DNA of 16,121 nucleotides, taken from positions 1 through 16,121 of the forward strand of contig CANQMG010000029.1 of assembly GCA_947624925.1 (NCBI GenBank), in the 5' to 3' direction. The stretch comes from an uncultured Clostridia bacterium (GTDB lineage Bacteria > Bacillota > Clostridia > TANB77 > CAG-508). The notes under the pieces were generated by a model. That model had not been told where the DNA came from. It saw only the letters and a program-made list of their open reading frames with translations, and did no database searches. A program made the translations under genes and the position numbers. Numbering within the stretch: position 1 is the first letter of the stretch; every line of letters begins with the position of its first letter. Shown one piece after another: positions 14,606 to 16,121 of the stretch.

Positions 14606-15451
14606 ATGGTAAAAAAAACAGGATTAGGAAAAGGATTAAATGCTTTATTTTCTGATAATAATATACAAGGTGAAGAAATTAAAGAAGGGGAAGTTGTAAG
14701 ACAATTAAAATTAATTGAGGTTGAGCCAAATAGAAATCAGCCAAGAAGAAATTTTGATGAAGATGCATTAGAAGAGCTTGCAGAGTCAATAAAAAAATAT
14801 GGTGTAATACAACCTATAATTGTAACAAAAAAAGATGGATATTATGAAATTGTTGCAGGAGAAAGAAGATGGAGAGCATCTAAAAAGGCTGGTATCACAA
14901 CAATTCCAGCTATAATAAGAGAAGATGATGATAGAAAAAACAAGGAAATTGCATTAATTGAAAATATACAAAGAGAAGATTTAAATGCATTTGAAAAGGC
15001 TACAGGAATAAAATTATTAATGGAAGAATATAACCTTACACAGCAACAAGTAGCTTCTATTATTGGAAAAAGTAGAAGTGGTGTAGCAAATACTCTAAGA
15101 ATATTAAATTTAGATGAACGAGTTTTAGAACTTGCAAAGCAAGGTAAACTTACTGAAGGACATTGTAGAGCATTGCTACCAATAGAAGATAAAGATAAAC
15201 AATACGCTATGGCACTTAGACTATTAGAAAGAGGAGAAAGTGTAAGAGAAGTAGAGCAAAAAACTAGAAATACAAAAAATCTTAAGAAAAAAGATGAAAA
15301 ATATGAAGCTATATATAGAGATATTGAGGATAACTTTCAAAGTTTTTTTGGTACAAAGGTAAAGCTTGAAGCTGGTAAGAGAAAAGGAAAAATAGTAATA
15401 GAATATTCATCAAATGATGATTTGACAAGAATTTTAGATTTAATAAAATAA
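14606..15451 (+). CDS. parB: Chromosome partitioning protein ParB (Spo0J)
   Basis: ParB/Spo0J binds parS sites, spreads along DNA as a CTP-dependent clamp and recruits SMC condensin. The 281 residues show the N-terminal ParA-stimulating segment (GLGKGLNALF), then NRNQPRRNF at 42-50, the CTP-binding motifs GERRWRA at 85-91 and ENIQRE at 119-124, the helix-turn-helix with LTQQQVASIIGKSRSGVANT at about 144-163, GHCRALL at 185-191, and a C-terminal dimerisation region. AAGGAG precedes the ATG. Together with parA it forms an operon. I found no complete parS inside the gene, although Bacillus spo0J carries one. Confidence 0.97.
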   Translation: MVKKTGLGKGLNALFSDNNIQGEEIKEGEVVRQLKLIEVEPNRNQPRRNFDEDALEELAESIKKYGVIQPIIVTKKDGYYEIVAGERRWRASKKAGITTIPAIIREDDDRKNKEIALIENIQREDLNAFEKATGIKLLMEEYNLTQQQVASIIGKSRSGVANTLRILNLDERVLELAKQGKLTEGHCRALLPIEDKDKQYAMALRLLERGESVREVEQKTRNTKNLKKKDEKYEAIYRDIEDNFQSFFGTKVKLEAGKRKGKIVIEYSSNDDLTRILDLIK

Positions 15452-15466
15452 TTTTGAGGTGAAATA

Positions 15467-15970
15467 ATGCAAGAAATTTTAGAATTTTTAAAAACAAATA
15501 CTTTTATAGTAATAATTTTATTATTTAATTTTTTATTATTAGTTTTGTATATATGTAATAATATAAAATTGTCTAGAATTAATAAAAACTATAAGAATTT
15601 TATAAATAAAATAGGTAAAGGCGATAATCTTGAAGAAAATTTAAAACTATATTTAAATAAAGTAGATGAAGTTTCAAATAGTAATAAAGAAATTTATAAT
15701 TATTGCAAAGAATTAGATAAAGAAATATCTAAATGTATAAAAAAGATAGGAATTATAAGATATAATGCTTTTAAAGATACAGGAAGTGATTTAAGTTTTG
15801 CACTAGCATTACTTAATGAAAAAAATGATGGTGTAGTTTTAAATGGAATATACTCAAGAGAAATGTCAAATATATTTTCTAAACCAATAGAAAAGGGAGA
15901 ATCAAAATATACTCTTTCTAAAGAAGAAAAATTAGCAATAGAAAAAGCAATACAATCTGAAGAAATATAA
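15467..15970 (+). CDS. DUF4446 family membrane-anchored protein
   Basis: This 167-residue protein has one N-terminal transmembrane segment (about 11-31), a lysine- and asparagine-rich region with coiled-coil character (about 35-90), and a conserved C-terminal domain with IRYNAFKDTGSDLSFALALL at 97-116, GVVLNGIYSRE at 122-132 and the KPIEKGESKYTLSKEE segment. That pattern is the DUF4446 family, often found directly after parB in Clostridia. Its function is unknown to me. It has a GAGGTGA Shine-Dalgarno and follows parB by 15 bases, so it belongs to the par operon, and a role at the membrane in chromosome segregation or cell-cycle control is possible but unproven. No terminator is obvious after it. 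Confidence 0.85.
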   Translation: MQEILEFLKTNTFIVIILLFNFLLLVLYICNNIKLSRINKNYKNFINKIGKGDNLEENLKLYLNKVDEVSNSNKEIYNYCKELDKEISKCIKKIGIIRYNAFKDTGSDLSFALALLNEKNDGVVLNGIYSREMSNIFSKPIEKGESKYTLSKEEKLAIEKAIQSEEI

Positions 15971-15996
15971 ATCCGGTGCATTTCTAAAATTTTCTA

Positions 15997-16026
15997 TTGA
16001 CAAAATGTTATAGAATATGTTAATAT
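15997..16026 (+). promoter_or_regulatory. Promoter for tRNA-Ser
   Basis: A consensus TTGACA at 15997-16002 is followed after 18 bases by TAATAT at 16021-16026, 19 bases before the tRNA begins. The placement suits a short tRNA leader. The -10 matches the consensus at four of six positions. Confidence 0.55.
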
Positions 16027-16045
16027 TAATAATGTTACTGGACAC

Positions 16046-16121
16046 GGAGAGGTGGTCGAGTTGGTTTATGGCACCAGTCTTGAAAATTGGCGTAGGTTTG
16101 TAGCCTACCGTGGGTTCGAAT
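16046..16121 (+). tRNA. tRNA-Ser (anticodon TGA), 3' end cut by the window
   Basis: The gene begins GGAGAGGTGGTCGAG, the typical serine tRNA acceptor and D-arm start. The anticodon stem CCAGT (16074-16078) pairs with ATTGG (16086-16090) around the loop CTTGAAA, giving anticodon TGA at 16081-16083. A long variable arm follows with GTAGG pairing to CCTAC, as expected for tRNA-Ser, then the GGTTCGAAT of the T arm. The T-stem 3' strand and acceptor end lie beyond the window. Confidence 0.95.

Noticed and set aside
15961..15996. Terminator between the DUF4446 gene and tRNA-Ser (AGAAAT/ATTTCT)
   Set aside because: The stem has six mostly A/T pairs, a 13-base loop and no T tract directly after it.

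Overview
The window is the chromosomal replication-origin neighbourhood of a very AT-rich bacterium. Gene order, ribosome-binding sites of the AGGAGG type, AGA-dominated arginine codons and the families present (YaaB/RemB, Jag/KhpB, YidD, Soj/Spo0J, a DUF4446 protein next to parAB) point to a low-GC Bacillota, most likely a Clostridia lineage. I cannot name the species.

Layout. Positions 1-575 hold no recognisable gene: a 52-base T run, TTTA-type low-complexity DNA, a G/T-rich stretch, and a near-perfect bidirectional hairpin terminator. From 576 to 6632 all genes are on the minus strand and read away from the origin, in the order dnaA, dnaN, recF, remB (yaaB), gyrB. From 6915 to the right edge all genes are on the plus strand: rpmH, rnpA, yidD, yidC, jag (khpB), mnmE, mnmG, rsmG, parA (soj), parB (spo0J), a DUF4446 membrane protein, and the 5' part of a tRNA-Ser(TGA) cut by the window end. 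dnaA and rpmH are divergent.

Origin. DnaA boxes lie on both sides of dnaA, so oriC looks bipartite as in Bacillus. Five boxes lie in the dnaA-rpmH gap (6648-6780), between two divergent promoters. Four good boxes plus weak ones lie in the dnaA-dnaN gap (5028-5142). In the latter gap two abutting boxes are followed by an array of TAG/TAT triplets (DnaA-trios) and then pure A/T DNA next to dnaN. This is the expected architecture of the basal unwinding system.

How the genes fit together. The left arm is replication and topology: initiator, sliding clamp, recombination mediator, gyrase B. The first part of the right arm handles ribosome protein L34, the RNase P protein and membrane insertion (YidD, YidC, Jag). 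The middle part is tRNA wobble modification (MnmE with MnmG) and 16S rRNA methylation (RsmG). The last part is origin segregation (ParA, ParB). This is largely a conserved housekeeping region; I found no defence system, mobile element or CRISPR array. The points worth a second look are mostly non-coding: the unwinding element, an 11-bp phased triple repeat, parS-like half-sites in the mnmG leader, a palindrome that coincides with the parA promoter, the reversed base skew at the left edge, and the missing yaaA and gyrA neighbours.
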